Positions 1 through 6,872 of a stretch of 10,213 nt of DNA are shown here, piece by piece; the first letter of the stretch is position 1, and every line of letters begins with the position of its first letter. The notes beneath the pieces were generated by a model. That model did not search any database and had not been told where the DNA came from. It saw only the letters and a program-made list of their open reading frames with translations. The position numbers were made by a program, and so were the translations under genes. Source of the stretch: Bacteroides sp. (lineage in GTDB: Bacteria; Bacteroidota; Bacteroidia; Bacteroidales; Muribaculaceae); the NCBI GenBank assembly GCA_014801735.1, contig JAAVDO010000009.1:24859-35071 (forward strand), in the 5' to 3' direction.

Positions 1-8
1 CCTAAAAA

Positions 9-500
9 TTATTTTTGCGCATCGCATTTCTGACTTTCATACGCTTTGTTTTTTGAGAGGCTTTGAATAAAGTTACGTAGATTTGTGGTTTGAGCTGGCA
101 TCCCTAATTTGCGTCGGAGTGCCCAGCTGATATTATACTGACTCTTAAATCCGGTGATAAGCTCATATTCTATTCCGGATAGTCCGCATATCATGGCGCA
201 CAGATATCTTTTCTCATTAACAGTGAATCGGTGTGTGTGTGTAAGGTTGACAAGCAATGGATTGCTATCAGCTATAGTGTCAAGAATATTTAACCAAGGG
301 ATTTCTCCTATTCTAAATGAATCATCTTCGGAATCTGATGCAATCTCATGTAGATTCAGGGATTCGTTTAGAATCTTTTGATGAAGATTCTTGAGTTCAC
401 TGTTGTCTACTGAACGGTCAGTGACGGCATACAATAATTTGGAGAGGATTCTTAACGCAAGTCCTCTCTTTGATAGGAGTGTAACGCTATGACGAGGCAT
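9..500 (-). CDS. Stand-alone LuxR-like HTH domain protein
   Basis: This 163-residue soluble protein has no signal peptide, membrane helix or TPR. It corresponds to roughly the last 125 residues of the neighbouring 604-residue regulator (654-2468). Both share the pattern TV-E--Y-C----GL-G-E, then A-R-KLG----TN---------L, at residues 92-152 here and 544-602 there. This resembles a divergent LuxR-type helix-turn-helix ending in a KLG motif, so DNA binding is the likely role (inference). The ATG at 498-500 is the only usable start; the next Met is deep inside the HTH. A promoter-like TATCTTTG sits just 9 bases upstream of it, implying a very short leader. It lies 153 bases downstream of the larger gene on the same strand. 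It may be a truncated duplicate that lost its sensor half, or an independent small regulator. The HTH assignment is moderately sure; the biological role is unknown. Confidence 0.72.
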   Translation of the reverse strand: MPRHSVTLLSKRGLALRILSKLLYAVTDRSVDNSELKNLHQKILNESLNLHEIASDSEDDSFRIGEIPWLNILDTIADSNPLLVNLTHTHRFTVNEKRYLCAMICGLSGIEYELITGFKSQYNISWALRRKLGMPAQTTNLRNFIQSLSKNKAYESQKCDAQK

Positions 501-509
501 TTTTTATTG

Positions 510-542
510 CAAAGATAGCGCATAATACTTTCATCCGTCAAA
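510..542 (-). promoter_or_regulatory. Bacteroidetes-type promoter of the 9-500 gene
   Basis: On the minus strand TTTG (539-542), a 21-base spacer and TATCTTTG (510-517) match the Bacteroidetes -33/-7 consensus, with a spacer slightly longer than the usual 19. The -7 box ends only nine bases before the ATG, so the transcript would be almost leaderless. Confidence 0.5.
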
Positions 543-653
543 TTAAAAGTTTCATAGCGTATTGGCGTAATATGTTTATACTTAGTATCGTGTGTAATAC
601 TGAGGTTGCAATTTTAGAATCCTACAGGATCGATTTTCATTATTGAATCTGCA

Positions 654-2468
654 TCATAAATCTTTGAGGAGTTTGCGCACATATATACCGATATTTGTCT
701 CGTGTTTGTCGATACCAAGTTTTTTACGGATGGCGCTACTCATGTTTACGTGGCTCCGTTTTTTCATGTAGTTTCCTACCTCTTTCCCTCTTAAGCCGAT
801 TGCATACAAACACACATAATTGATTTCGCTGACAGTTAGGCCGTGATCCTCGAAATATCGGATAAAGCGGGGATGGGAAACAAGAAAGGCCAGACGATTG
901 CTGTTCATAAATTCAGCAGTATTGTCGGTATGTTCCTTGATCCATGTCTCATAAGGCTTCTCATATTGGATATTGTCAGTTATATATCCGGCCATTAAAG
1001 CATTCAACATTTCGATACGTACTTTGATAGCTTGTTGAACTTCTGAAGGCAATTCTTCCTGCGAATCTATTAATTCTTTCAGACTTGTACTCTCATTTTC
1101 CAGTGTTTCGACACGATGAGCTAAGTTTTCTGCCTCCAATATTTTTTTATCTCTTTCCAGTTGTAGATTTTTGTTTTCAAGTTCTAATTTTTCCCTTTCG
1201 GATTTTAGCCTATCGTTTTCCAATTCAGCTATTTTCGCTTGCTGAAGAACCATTTCTTTATCGGTCTTTAATTGCGCGTTCTCGAGTTGAGTAGTTTTTG
1301 CTTGTTCAAATGCTAACTTTTTCTGAGTCTTATTGCTGTCGAATAATATGTACAGGATAATAATAACTAATATTAGAAATATAATACCTCCGATGCATCC
1401 CCAAATAATTTTGGCATTTTCCCTTGCTTTCTGATGAGCTTTAAGCTCCAGTTTATGTTTCTCCTCAATAGCATTTGTTTTTTGGTCAAATCTAAGGGTG
1501 TGAATTGAATCAATTCGGTGAAGAAAATCCTTATATAGAGAAAATGCCTCTTTATAGTCCCCTATGCTGTCAAGAATAGAAATATAAATGGACTGATATT
1601 TTGGAATGTTATATTTTAGGCCACTATCCCTAAGAGCTTCAAGCATTTGTCTGCCTTTGTCGTTGTTGCCAAGCAGATTATAGGCCGAGGCAAGGTTCAG
1701 AATGCAGTTGGTGTCGTGGAGTGAACTTGATTGTTGATCGTCAATAAGATTCTTTAGATCATTAACAGTGCCGAAATTCAGGGCATAGGATAATCTATAT
1801 CCATAAAAAATCTGACGTTCTCGGTCATTAAGTGGCTCAAAGAGGTTGCATATGCTAATCAGACTGTCGGCTCTATGTTTGTCCTGTAATATGATTGCAC
1901 CATCCAAGGCATTTAGTAGACAATCGAATTCCATATCCTTTCGCCCCTTACGATGGTAGATGTCAGCAGCTTTCAGATAATTAGTTGTGTAACTGTCGAG
2001 AGCATAGAAGTCTATGTATATGCGTGCCTGTGCAACGAGTGCGCGGGCTATACATAAAGAGTCTTTGCTCCCGGATATATGGTCGAGACTTTTAGCAAAA
2101 GAGCTAAAGGCATTATCCCGGTCTCCTTTGTTTAGGAATATGCATCCCTGATAGTAGTATGTCCGAAGGCGTTCATCTGCATTGCCATTTTTGAGATAAT
2201 AGTCAATGGCCGGTTGCAGTACGTCAAAAGAGGTGGTATCGATATAATTCTTATCCAGAGCCATCGACATGAGGAGTGCGTATCTTGCTTTATCCTTTCT
2301 GGAGTTGAGAGAAGATTTATCAATGCCGTTGAGTATGGACAGAGCTGAGTCCGGATGTGCTTCCATTACAGATTCTATCCGGTTAAATAGATCTTGCTGC
2401 TTATGGTTAGAGCAGGAAGCTATGTAACAAGCTAATAGAATTATGGGTATTAGAAGATGATATTTCAT
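654..2468 (-). CDS. Membrane-spanning TPR / coiled-coil / HTH regulator
   Basis: This 604-residue protein is probably a one-piece transmembrane sensor-regulator. Residues 1-19 form a lipoprotein-type signal with lipobox I-A-S-C (Cys19). Residues about 25-325 are helical, with repeated alanine/tyrosine patterns typical of degenerate TPRs (for example 84-130 and 255-317). Residues about 354-376 are a strong transmembrane helix. Residues 380-470 are a long Glu/Lys/Leu coiled coil, and 543-603 are a LuxR-like HTH ending R-K-K-L-G. The layout implies an outside TPR sensor and a cytoplasmic DNA-binding end, a design common in Bacteroidales; the ligand is not visible. The paralogue at 9-500 lies directly downstream. 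The gene is AT-rich compared with the operon at 2729-4704. No convincing promoter box is seen just upstream. The architecture is sure; the regulatory target is unknown. Confidence 0.85.
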   Translation of the reverse strand: MKYHLLIPIILLACYIASCSNHKQQDLFNRIESVMEAHPDSALSILNGIDKSSLNSRKDKARYALLMSMALDKNYIDTTSFDVLQPAIDYYLKNGNADERLRTYYYQGCIFLNKGDRDNAFSSFAKSLDHISGSKDSLCIARALVAQARIYIDFYALDSYTTNYLKAADIYHRKGRKDMEFDCLLNALDGAIILQDKHRADSLISICNLFEPLNDRERQIFYGYRLSYALNFGTVNDLKNLIDDQQSSSLHDTNCILNLASAYNLLGNNDKGRQMLEALRDSGLKYNIPKYQSIYISILDSIGDYKEAFSLYKDFLHRIDSIHTLRFDQKTNAIEEKHKLELKAHQKARENAKIIWGCIGGIIFLILVIIILYILFDSNKTQKKLAFEQAKTTQLENAQLKTDKEMVLQQAKIAELENDRLKSEREKLELENKNLQLERDKKILEAENLAHRVETLENESTSLKELIDSQEELPSEVQQAIKVRIEMLNALMAGYITDNIQYEKPYETWIKEHTDNTAEFMNSNRLAFLVSHPRFIRYFEDHGLTVSEINYVCLYAIGLRGKEVGNYMKKRSHVNMSSAIRKKLGIDKHETNIGIYVRKLLKDL

Positions 2469-2728
2469 TAATGGTATTGATGTTACAGTGTAATAATTGC
2501 TGGATCTATTTAGATGATAGTGGATGGTGATTGTGCATACAGTTTAATGGTTTCTATCCACTCTCTGAAGTGTTGACAATGTTCCAGTATGGAGTCTATG
2601 CCAATGGCAGATATGACAGCAGCCCCGCTTTTAACTTTGTTATAGTGATAGTTTTGTGTAAGGGCAGCGATTATTCTTTTTCAGCAGACTCACTTATAAT
2701 TATTTTCGTCTGACTCACGTTAAATAAG
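2469..2728. other. AT-rich gap with a degenerate 25-bp direct repeat
   Basis: This gap separates the AT-rich regulator gene from the end of the GC-rich tsaE operon. Two adjacent 25-base units at 2669-2693 and 2694-2718 share about 16 of 25 positions and both end in GACTCAC. A TAACTTTG box at 2632-2639 lacks a matching -33 element. A 60-codon plus-strand reading frame (2531-2713) has no recognisable features and I do not call it. No clear intrinsic terminator is seen. Confidence 0.4.
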
Positions 2729-2947
2729 TCAGGCGGCCGGAGTGAGCAGCAGGGTCAGGGCCATGCCGAGGATAGCGGCCCCGAGCAGCCCGTAGAGTAT
2801 GCGCGCCAGGCGTTGCGACATGCGGCCGGTGAGCGATCGCGCGCTGCGGGTTGAGAAAAACCATGGTGCGCCGGTCAGGGCGGCGTAAAGAGCCGTGAGT
2901 CCACCTGCGGCGAAAATCACAGCCATGATTATTGTAGCGGCTTTCAC
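2729..2947 (-). CDS. Small two-helix membrane protein, Imm17-like
   Basis: This 72-residue protein has two hydrophobic helices at about residues 4-23 and 47-68. They are joined by an Arg-rich loop containing W-F-F-S-T-R (29-34), and a conserved-looking R-x-x-Y-G-L-L-G opens the second helix. The pattern resembles the small Bacteroidetes proteins assigned to the immunity-17 (Imm17) family; that resemblance is from memory. The start is a GTG that overlaps the TGA stop of tsaE by four bases (GTGA), so the two are translationally coupled and co-transcribed. No toxin gene is nearby, so an immunity role is not supported by context. A small envelope protein of unknown function in a housekeeping operon is the safer description. 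Confidence 0.7.
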   Translation of the reverse strand: MKAATIIMAVIFAAGGLTALYAALTGAPWFFSTRSARSLTGRMSQRLARILYGLLGAAILGMALTLLLTPAA

Positions 2948-3381
2948 GGCTCGATGAGCGATATGGTGCGCTCGTTGGTCAGTGGGTCGACGGTGATGCG
3001 TATCAGTGCAGCATCGTCGGGCAGCAGGGCGGCGGCGCGGTCAGGCCACTCGATGAAGCATAGCGCTCCCGAGTCGATATAGTCTGTAAATCCGGTGTCT
3101 ATCACTTCCTGCTCGTTCTCAAGACGGTAAAGATCGAAGTGATACACCGGGTCGCCCGTCGGCAAGGTGTATTGATTGACAATGGCAAATGTGGGCGAGC
3201 CTGTCGACTCGTCGCCTACTCCGAGATGATTCATCAGGGCGTTGACCAGAGTGGTCTTTCCGGCACCCATGTCGCCGGTCAGGGCAAAGACGCTGTGGCC
3301 GCGCATGGCTTGCCACAGAGCGGGCATCATATCGTCGAGCTGCTTGGTGTCGGCGGCTTTGAAAGTCAGTAGTGTGTTCAT
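2944..3381 (-). CDS. tsaE: TsaE, tRNA t6A37 synthesis ATPase
   Basis: TsaE is the P-loop ATPase that, with TsaB and TsaD, transfers threonylcarbamoyl to A37 of ANN-decoding tRNAs in the cytoplasm. Diagnostic motifs are all present: Walker A G-D-M-G-A-G-K-T-T at residues 36-44, the S-P-T-F-A-I-V-N-Q-Y segment at 62-71, H-F-D-L-Y-R-L at 81-87, and I-E-W-P-D-R at 110-115. The 145-residue length is normal for the family. The ATG at 3379-3381 lies 24 bases after the stop of the CoA-transferase gene, and the 3' end overlaps the small membrane protein gene by four bases, so it is the middle gene of a three-gene operon. The gene is GC-rich like its operon partners. Identification is firm. Confidence 0.96.
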   Translation of the reverse strand: MNTLLTFKAADTKQLDDMMPALWQAMRGHSVFALTGDMGAGKTTLVNALMNHLGVGDESTGSPTFAIVNQYTLPTGDPVYHFDLYRLENEQEVIDTGFTDYIDSGALCFIEWPDRAAALLPDDAALIRITVDPLTNERTISLIEP

Positions 3382-3405
3382 GATATGAGTCTTTATGGAG
3401 GTGGT

Positions 3406-4704
3406 TCAGCGCCAGCGGCGGTAAGCGTAGCCGAGCATCTCGAAGGCCTGGCGGTCAAGCTCCTCGCGGAACTCGGGGGCCGCTATCGAGATGAGCAGGC
3501 GCGCGCGTTCGAGCATATTTTTTCCCCTCAGGTTCACGGCTCCGTATTCCGTCACTACCCAGTTGGTCTGAAAGCGGGTGGTCACTACGCCGGCGCCAGG
3601 TGTTAGCACGGGCTTGATTTTCGATTCGCCCCGCGACGTGCGCGATAGCAGGGCTATGAACGACTGTCCGCCGGCGCTGCGCGACGAGCCGTACACGAAA
3701 TCGTGCTGTCCTCCCACTCCCGAATAGATCCTTGTGCCTATCGAGTCGGCGCACACCTGACCCGATAGGTCGATCTCCAGACATGAGTTGATGGCCGACA
3801 TGTTGCTGTTTTGAGCTATTACGAAGGGATCGTTTACCCAGGCTATGTCGCGGAATTCCATCGAGAGATTGTGGTCCATATAGTCATACAGGCGTCGTGT
3901 GCCGAGGGCGAGCGAGGCGACGGTGCGTCCGCGCGACACTTCTTTCAGGCTGTTGTCTACCACGCCGCTTTCTATCAGTGGCACCATGCCGTCGGTCAGC
4001 GCCTCGGTGTGAAGGCCCAGATGCTTGTGGTTGCGCAGTGAGTGGAGCACTGCGTTTGGTATTGCTCCTATGCCCACCTGTAGAACCGCTCCGTCAGGTA
4101 TCTGTTCGGCTATATAGCGGCCTATGCGCAGCTCGTTCTCGCTCGGGGGAGTATCGGGAGTTTCGGCCAGCGGGTCGTGCACCTCCACCAGGGCGTCGAG
4201 TTTGGAAATGTGTATCACGCTGTCGCCATAGGTGAAGGGCATCAGTGGATTGATCTGGGCTACTATCACCTTGGCACACTCTACCGCTGCCGGTGTCAGA
4301 TCGGCCGACACACCTGTCGACACATATCCGTTGGCGTCGGGCAGCGAGCAGTTGATGAAGGCTACGTCAAGTTTAATCGAACCGTCGCGGAACAGCTGCG
4401 GCACCTGACCGAAGAATCTGGGCGTTGTGGTGGCAAAACCTTCGTTCACCCAACCTCTCACGGCGTTCGACACGAAAAACGAGTCGATCAGGAATGAATC
4501 TTTCAGCTCGGGTTTGCACAACGGCGACACGCGGCGCCCAAGGGCGAAGGCATTGTAGAGCACCACGTCGCGCAGTTCGTCGCCGCGACGGGCCAGCGCC
4601 GCAATCAGAGCCTCGGGTATTGATGAGCTTCCCTGCACAAACACATGGTCGCCGCTCTTGACGAGTTTCACCGCCTCGTCTGCCGTCATAAATTTGCCGT
4701 TCAT
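3406..4704 (-). CDS. Acetyl-CoA hydrolase / CoA-transferase family protein
   Basis: This 432-residue cytoplasmic enzyme belongs to the acetyl-CoA hydrolase/transferase family (4-hydroxybutyrate and butyryl-CoA:acetate CoA-transferase relatives). Such enzymes move CoA between short-chain acids through a glutamyl-CoA intermediate. The N-terminal half has D-H-V-F-V-Q-G-S-S-S-I-P. The central Q-V-G-I-G-A-I-P-N and H-T-E-A-L-T-D-G-M-V motifs contain the likely catalytic Glu234 (numbered from the start used here). The C-terminal G-V-G-G-Q-H-D-F and V-V-T-E-Y-G-A-V-N-L-R-G motifs are typical. I chose the ATG at 4702-4704, giving M-N-G-K-F. A start 27 bases upstream (4729-4731) would add a basic stretch and leave a leader of only about a dozen bases from the promoter at 4748-4778. 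It heads the tsaE operon. The exact substrate (acetate, propionate, butyrate or succinate) cannot be read from sequence. Confidence 0.93.
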   Translation of the reverse strand: MNGKFMTADEAVKLVKSGDHVFVQGSSSIPEALIAALARRGDELRDVVLYNAFALGRRVSPLCKPELKDSFLIDSFFVSNAVRGWVNEGFATTTPRFFGQVPQLFRDGSIKLDVAFINCSLPDANGYVSTGVSADLTPAAVECAKVIVAQINPLMPFTYGDSVIHISKLDALVEVHDPLAETPDTPPSENELRIGRYIAEQIPDGAVLQVGIGAIPNAVLHSLRNHKHLGLHTEALTDGMVPLIESGVVDNSLKEVSRGRTVASLALGTRRLYDYMDHNLSMEFRDIAWVNDPFVIAQNSNMSAINSCLEIDLSGQVCADSIGTRIYSGVGGQHDFVYGSSRSAGGQSFIALLSRTSRGESKIKPVLTPGAGVVTTRFQTNWVVTEYGAVNLRGKNMLERARLLISIAAPEFREELDRQAFEMLGYAYRRWR

Positions 4705-4747
4705 GTTGCGTAGTCTTTTTCTGCGGCACATTTTGCCGTCGTTTGTG

Positions 4748-4778
4748 CAAAGATAACGGATATTTTTGTAAAATCAAA
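4748..4778 (-). promoter_or_regulatory. Consensus promoter of the CoA-transferase-tsaE operon
   Basis: On the minus strand TTTG (4775-4778), exactly 19 bases, then TATCTTTG (4748-4755) is a perfect match to the Bacteroidetes housekeeping promoter. Transcription should begin near 4742, leaving about 38 bases before the ATG at 4704. Confidence 0.85.
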
Positions 4779-4817
4779 GTGCTCCGGCTCCGGCCTATCC
4801 ATATCAGGTCCCGAACA

Positions 4818-4951
4818 GAACCGGCTCCGATGCGTCGCGCACGGGAGCCGGTTCCTGTCTTTTAACCAATCAATCTATCTAATACCAATCATTTCTTTTG
4901 CGTGTATGTCTTTGCCGGAAGCATTGGGCGTTGCACCTATCGTCTTCCGAC
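4818..4951 (-). ncRNA. Possible small RNA in repeat copy 1
   Basis: A minus-strand transcript started at the box at 4956-4963 would begin near 4951. It would fold a 5' stem (4944-4951 with 4914-4921) carrying an inner GGTG-CAA-CGCC hairpin, pass an A-rich linker, and end in the 11-bp GC hairpin (4818-4854). Both small stems need a U-G pair that exists only in minus-strand RNA. The end lacks a strong U run, so termination is uncertain. It could instead be a leader transcript of an ancestral gene. Confidence 0.3.
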
Positions 4952-4955
4952 ACTG

Positions 4956-4984
4956 CAAAATTACATCACAAATTCCACATGCAA
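4956..4984 (-). promoter_or_regulatory. Promoter-like pair inside repeat copy 1
   Basis: On the minus strand TTG (4982-4984), 18 bases, then TAATTTTG (4956-4963) fits the TAnnTTTG consensus. The same boxes are intact in copy 2, although the spacer differs at one base. It points towards the CoA-transferase operon, which has its own nearer promoter. Confidence 0.5.
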
Positions 4985-5080
4985 CACCCTTACGTGTTAA
5001 CGTGCGTTAAAACCGTTACACCCTTGTTACAGCTTTGCCTTAACTGGATATTGATTAGATGATTATAATGATTTGATAGT

Positions 5081-6364
5081 TTAATCTTTGAGGCAAGCTA
5101 TCGGAACCACAAGAACACCATCTTCCCGGCGGTAAGCGAAATCTCCTGTAGCCGTGAGCACCATTAGAAATGACGGCGCTTTCATTCTGTCAATATCTAT
5201 CTTGCCTGCCAGTTCCAGTAATGTCGATGCTCCCTGATCAATCAGATTCTCGCCTCCGAGTTTTATCTCTACCAGACCGTATTTTCCGTTACGCAGATGG
5301 ACTACCGCATCACATTCAAGTCCGTTTTTGTCTCGGTAGTGATATACATTCCCGTTTATGGCGTCAGCATATACTCTCAGATCCCGGATGCATAAAGTTT
5401 CAAATAATAGACCAAACGTATTCAGATCGGAGATAAGATCGGCAGGCCCGATGCCGAGGGCAGCGGTGGCTATAGACGGATCCGTGAAATATCGTGTATC
5501 AGATGTACGGATGGCTGTTTTCGAACGCAGATTGGGGTTCCATGCTTCAACGTCTTCAATCACAAATATTCTTTTGAGAGCTTTGATATATGATGCCACT
5601 GTATCCTCATTAAATGATTCACCCTCGTTAACCTTCAGATCTTCTTTTATTGACGCGATTGATGCCTGCCCTCCCTGGTGACGCGAATATGAGCGAAGCA
5701 GACGATGCACTCTTGTAGGATCGCGGTCCACACCGTCGGATGCCTGGATATCACGTTGCTCTACGGCGGCCACATAATCAAATGCCTGGTCGAGAGCGAT
5801 CTCATCATCCATATCCACTGCTAACGGCCAGCCTCCTCTGCATGTGAGAAAAGCTATCCGCTCAAGTCCGACACCGGAGACTCCTCCTATATCAGTCTTA
5901 CCATCGAAAAGCTCATGCAAAGAAACATCTCCCGTCGAATCCCCCGATTCCCAAAGAGACATGGGGCGCATCTTTATCCAGCCGAACCGACCTGTGCCGG
6001 TATGGATCACCTCGCTCATATCGGCGGGAACACTCGATCCTGTGAGAATGAACAGACCGAGGTCAGAACTATGGTCGGCCTCAAATCTTACGGCATCCCA
6101 TAGCAACGGTGCCACTTGCCACTCATCTATCAGACGTGGTTTTTCGCCGCGCAGCAATAGAGCAGGATTAATTCTGGCTAATTGTCGGTTTTGGTCCGCC
6201 TTTCCCGGTTCCGACATATAGAGAACACTTTGACACACTTGTTCGGCAGTTGTAGTTTTTCCGCACCACTTTGCACCTTCAAGCAATATGGCCCCTTTAC
6301 CCTTTAGTTTGCGTTTCAGAAGGCCGTCTGCTATGCGTGGCCTATAAATATTTTTTACTGTCAT
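5081..6364 (-). CDS. AAA_14 / DUF4143 ATPase
   Basis: This 427-residue cytoplasmic P-loop ATPase has a C-terminal DUF4143 domain. Walker A is G-A-K-W-C-G-K-T-T-T at residues 30-39 (Lys36). Walker B is L-I-D-E-W at 78-82, the sensor strand ends L-T-G-S-S at 107-111, and G-T-G-R at 123-126 holds a candidate arginine finger. Residues about 205-260 look like a winged-helix segment. The C-terminal part (318-370) contains E322, E350, D352 and E366-I-K368, a PD-(D/E)xK nuclease-like signature typical of DUF4143. Length is normal and all ATPase motifs are intact. Proteins of this class are abundant in Bacteroidales and their biological role is largely unknown. The gene stands alone, flanked by two nearly identical 213-bp repeats, which suggests it arrived or was duplicated as a cargo unit. 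The ATG at 6362-6364 follows a promoter box by about 20 bases. Confidence 0.93.
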   Translation of the reverse strand: MTVKNIYRPRIADGLLKRKLKGKGAILLEGAKWCGKTTTAEQVCQSVLYMSEPGKADQNRQLARINPALLLRGEKPRLIDEWQVAPLLWDAVRFEADHSSDLGLFILTGSSVPADMSEVIHTGTGRFGWIKMRPMSLWESGDSTGDVSLHELFDGKTDIGGVSGVGLERIAFLTCRGGWPLAVDMDDEIALDQAFDYVAAVEQRDIQASDGVDRDPTRVHRLLRSYSRHQGGQASIASIKEDLKVNEGESFNEDTVASYIKALKRIFVIEDVEAWNPNLRSKTAIRTSDTRYFTDPSIATAALGIGPADLISDLNTFGLLFETLCIRDLRVYADAINGNVYHYRDKNGLECDAVVHLRNGKYGLVEIKLGGENLIDQGASTLLELAGKIDIDRMKAPSFLMVLTATGDFAYRREDGVLVVPIACLKD

Positions 6365-6385
6365 GATTTAGCTTATATTTAGGTA

Positions 6386-6417
6386 CAAAGATACAAAATA
6401 ATTTCTCCATTCGGCAA
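6386..6417 (-). promoter_or_regulatory. Promoter of the DUF4143 ATPase gene
   Basis: On the minus strand TTG (6415-6417), 21 bases, then TATCTTTG (6386-6393) gives a consensus -7 box with a slightly long spacer. The -33 TTG lies inside the gene-proximal unit of the 23-bp tandem repeat, so a protein bound to the repeats would directly affect this promoter. Confidence 0.6.
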
Positions 6418-6493
6418 TTTGGCGCGATTTCATTCGGCAATTTGGCGCGATTTCGTTCGGCAGTTTGGCGCGATTTCGTTCGGCAATTTGGCC
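6410..6493 (+). repeat. 23-bp tandem repeat upstream of the ATPase gene
   Basis: There are about 3.65 uninterrupted units, starting at 6410, 6433, 6456 and 6479. Each is built from TTCGGCAATTTGGCGCGA followed by TTTCG or TTTCA. Only two positions vary among the units (one A to G in the third unit, one final A or G). Each unit contains an imperfect dyad around GGCAATTTGGCG. The array occupies the upstream control region of the minus-strand ATPase and stops seven bases before repeat copy 2. It could be a row of operator sites or simply slippage-prone DNA. Confidence 0.9.
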
Positions 6494-6500
6494 AAAACCC

Positions 6501-6634
6501 GAACCGGCTCCGATGCGTCGCGCACGGGAGCCGGTTCCTGTCTTTTAACCAATCAATCTATCTAATACCAATCATTTCTTTTGCGTGTGTGTCTTTGCCG
6601 GAAGCATTGGGCGTTGCACCTATCGTCTTCCGAC
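6501..6634 (-). ncRNA. Possible small RNA in repeat copy 2
   Basis: This has the same predicted layout as in copy 1: a start near 6634, a 5' stem at 6597-6634, an A-rich linker and a GC hairpin at 6501-6537. In this copy the hairpin is followed on the minus strand by GGGTTTTGG, a slightly better but still weak U run. Any read-through would enter the tandem repeats and the ATPase gene. Confidence 0.3.
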
Positions 6635-6638
6635 ACTG

Positions 6639-6667
6639 CAAAATTACATCACAGATTCCACATGCAA
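6639..6667 (-). promoter_or_regulatory. Promoter-like pair inside repeat copy 2
   Basis: TTG (6665-6667), 18 bases and TAATTTTG (6639-6646) on the minus strand are the same boxes as in copy 1, directed towards the ATPase gene. Confidence 0.5.
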
Positions 6668-6755
6668 CACCCTTTCGTGTTAACGTGTATTAAAACCGTT
6701 ACACCCTTGTTACGATAGTCTGTAACTATAACGGCATTAAGAAATTAGCTATTCT

Positions 6756-6803
6756 ATCAATAATACTTGCATCACAAATTTTCCCAAAAATTTCTTTATT
6801 GAT
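6756..6803. repeat. Nested AT-rich inverted repeat
   Basis: Outer arms ATCAATAA (6756-6763) and TTATTGAT (6796-6803) enclose inner arms AAATTTT (6776-6782) and AAAATTT (6787-6793). The element lies about 35 bases before the promoter of the structured RNA. It could be an operator or a chance AT-rich palindrome. Confidence 0.4.
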
Positions 6804-6837
6804 TGGCGCTACACTCTTCAAAATGCTTCCATACTAA

Positions 6838-6867
6838 TTGTCAACTCCAAAAATCTCATTAACTTTG
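6838..6867 (+). promoter_or_regulatory. Consensus promoter of the structured RNA
   Basis: TTG at 6838-6840, exactly 19 bases, then TAACTTTG at 6860-6867 is an ideal Bacteroidetes promoter on the plus strand. No plus-strand gene starts behind it for over 370 bases. Instead the sequence runs through several stem-loops to an intrinsic terminator. Confidence 0.75.
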
Positions 6868-6872
6868 CAAAC

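Larger units (their letters stand above)
4818..5030 (+). repeat. Dispersed intergenic repeat, copy 1
   Basis: This is a 213-bp unit with the same length as copy 2 (6501-6713) and only five substitutions between them. It starts with an 11-bp perfect inverted repeat: GAACCGGCTCC at 4818-4828 and GGAGCCGGTTC at 4844-4854. It continues through a pyrimidine/adenine-rich spacer, a second hairpin (4914-4951) and a minus-strand promoter-like pair (4956-4984). Homology to copy 2 stops abruptly after GTTAC at 5030. Just left of the unit, CCCGAAC is also shared, with a five-base AGAAC insertion unique to this copy. Confidence 0.9.
6501..6713 (+). repeat. Dispersed intergenic repeat, copy 2
   Basis: This is a 213-bp copy of the unit at 4818-5030, in the same orientation and with no gaps. 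The five differences lie in the linker (one), the promoter spacer (one) and the segment upstream of the -33 box (three). Both hairpins and both promoter boxes are unchanged. With copy 1 it brackets the ATPase gene as long direct repeats. The left flank AAACCCGAACCGG is shared with copy 3. Confidence 0.9.

Noticed and set aside
2531..2713. 60-codon plus-strand frame
   Set aside because: No domain, no promoter with both boxes, odd composition; not better than chance in an intergenic gap.
2729..2947. Toxin-immunity pair
   Set aside because: The protein resembles Imm17 but no toxin lies nearby, and coupling with tsaE fits a housekeeping operon better.
6410..6493. Possible CRISPR array
   Set aside because: The 23-bp units are directly adjacent with no spacers and no cas genes are present.
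4818..6713. Insertion sequence or composite transposon
   Set aside because: The flanking repeats encode no transposase, have no terminal inverted repeats at their outer ends and show no target duplication that I can identify.
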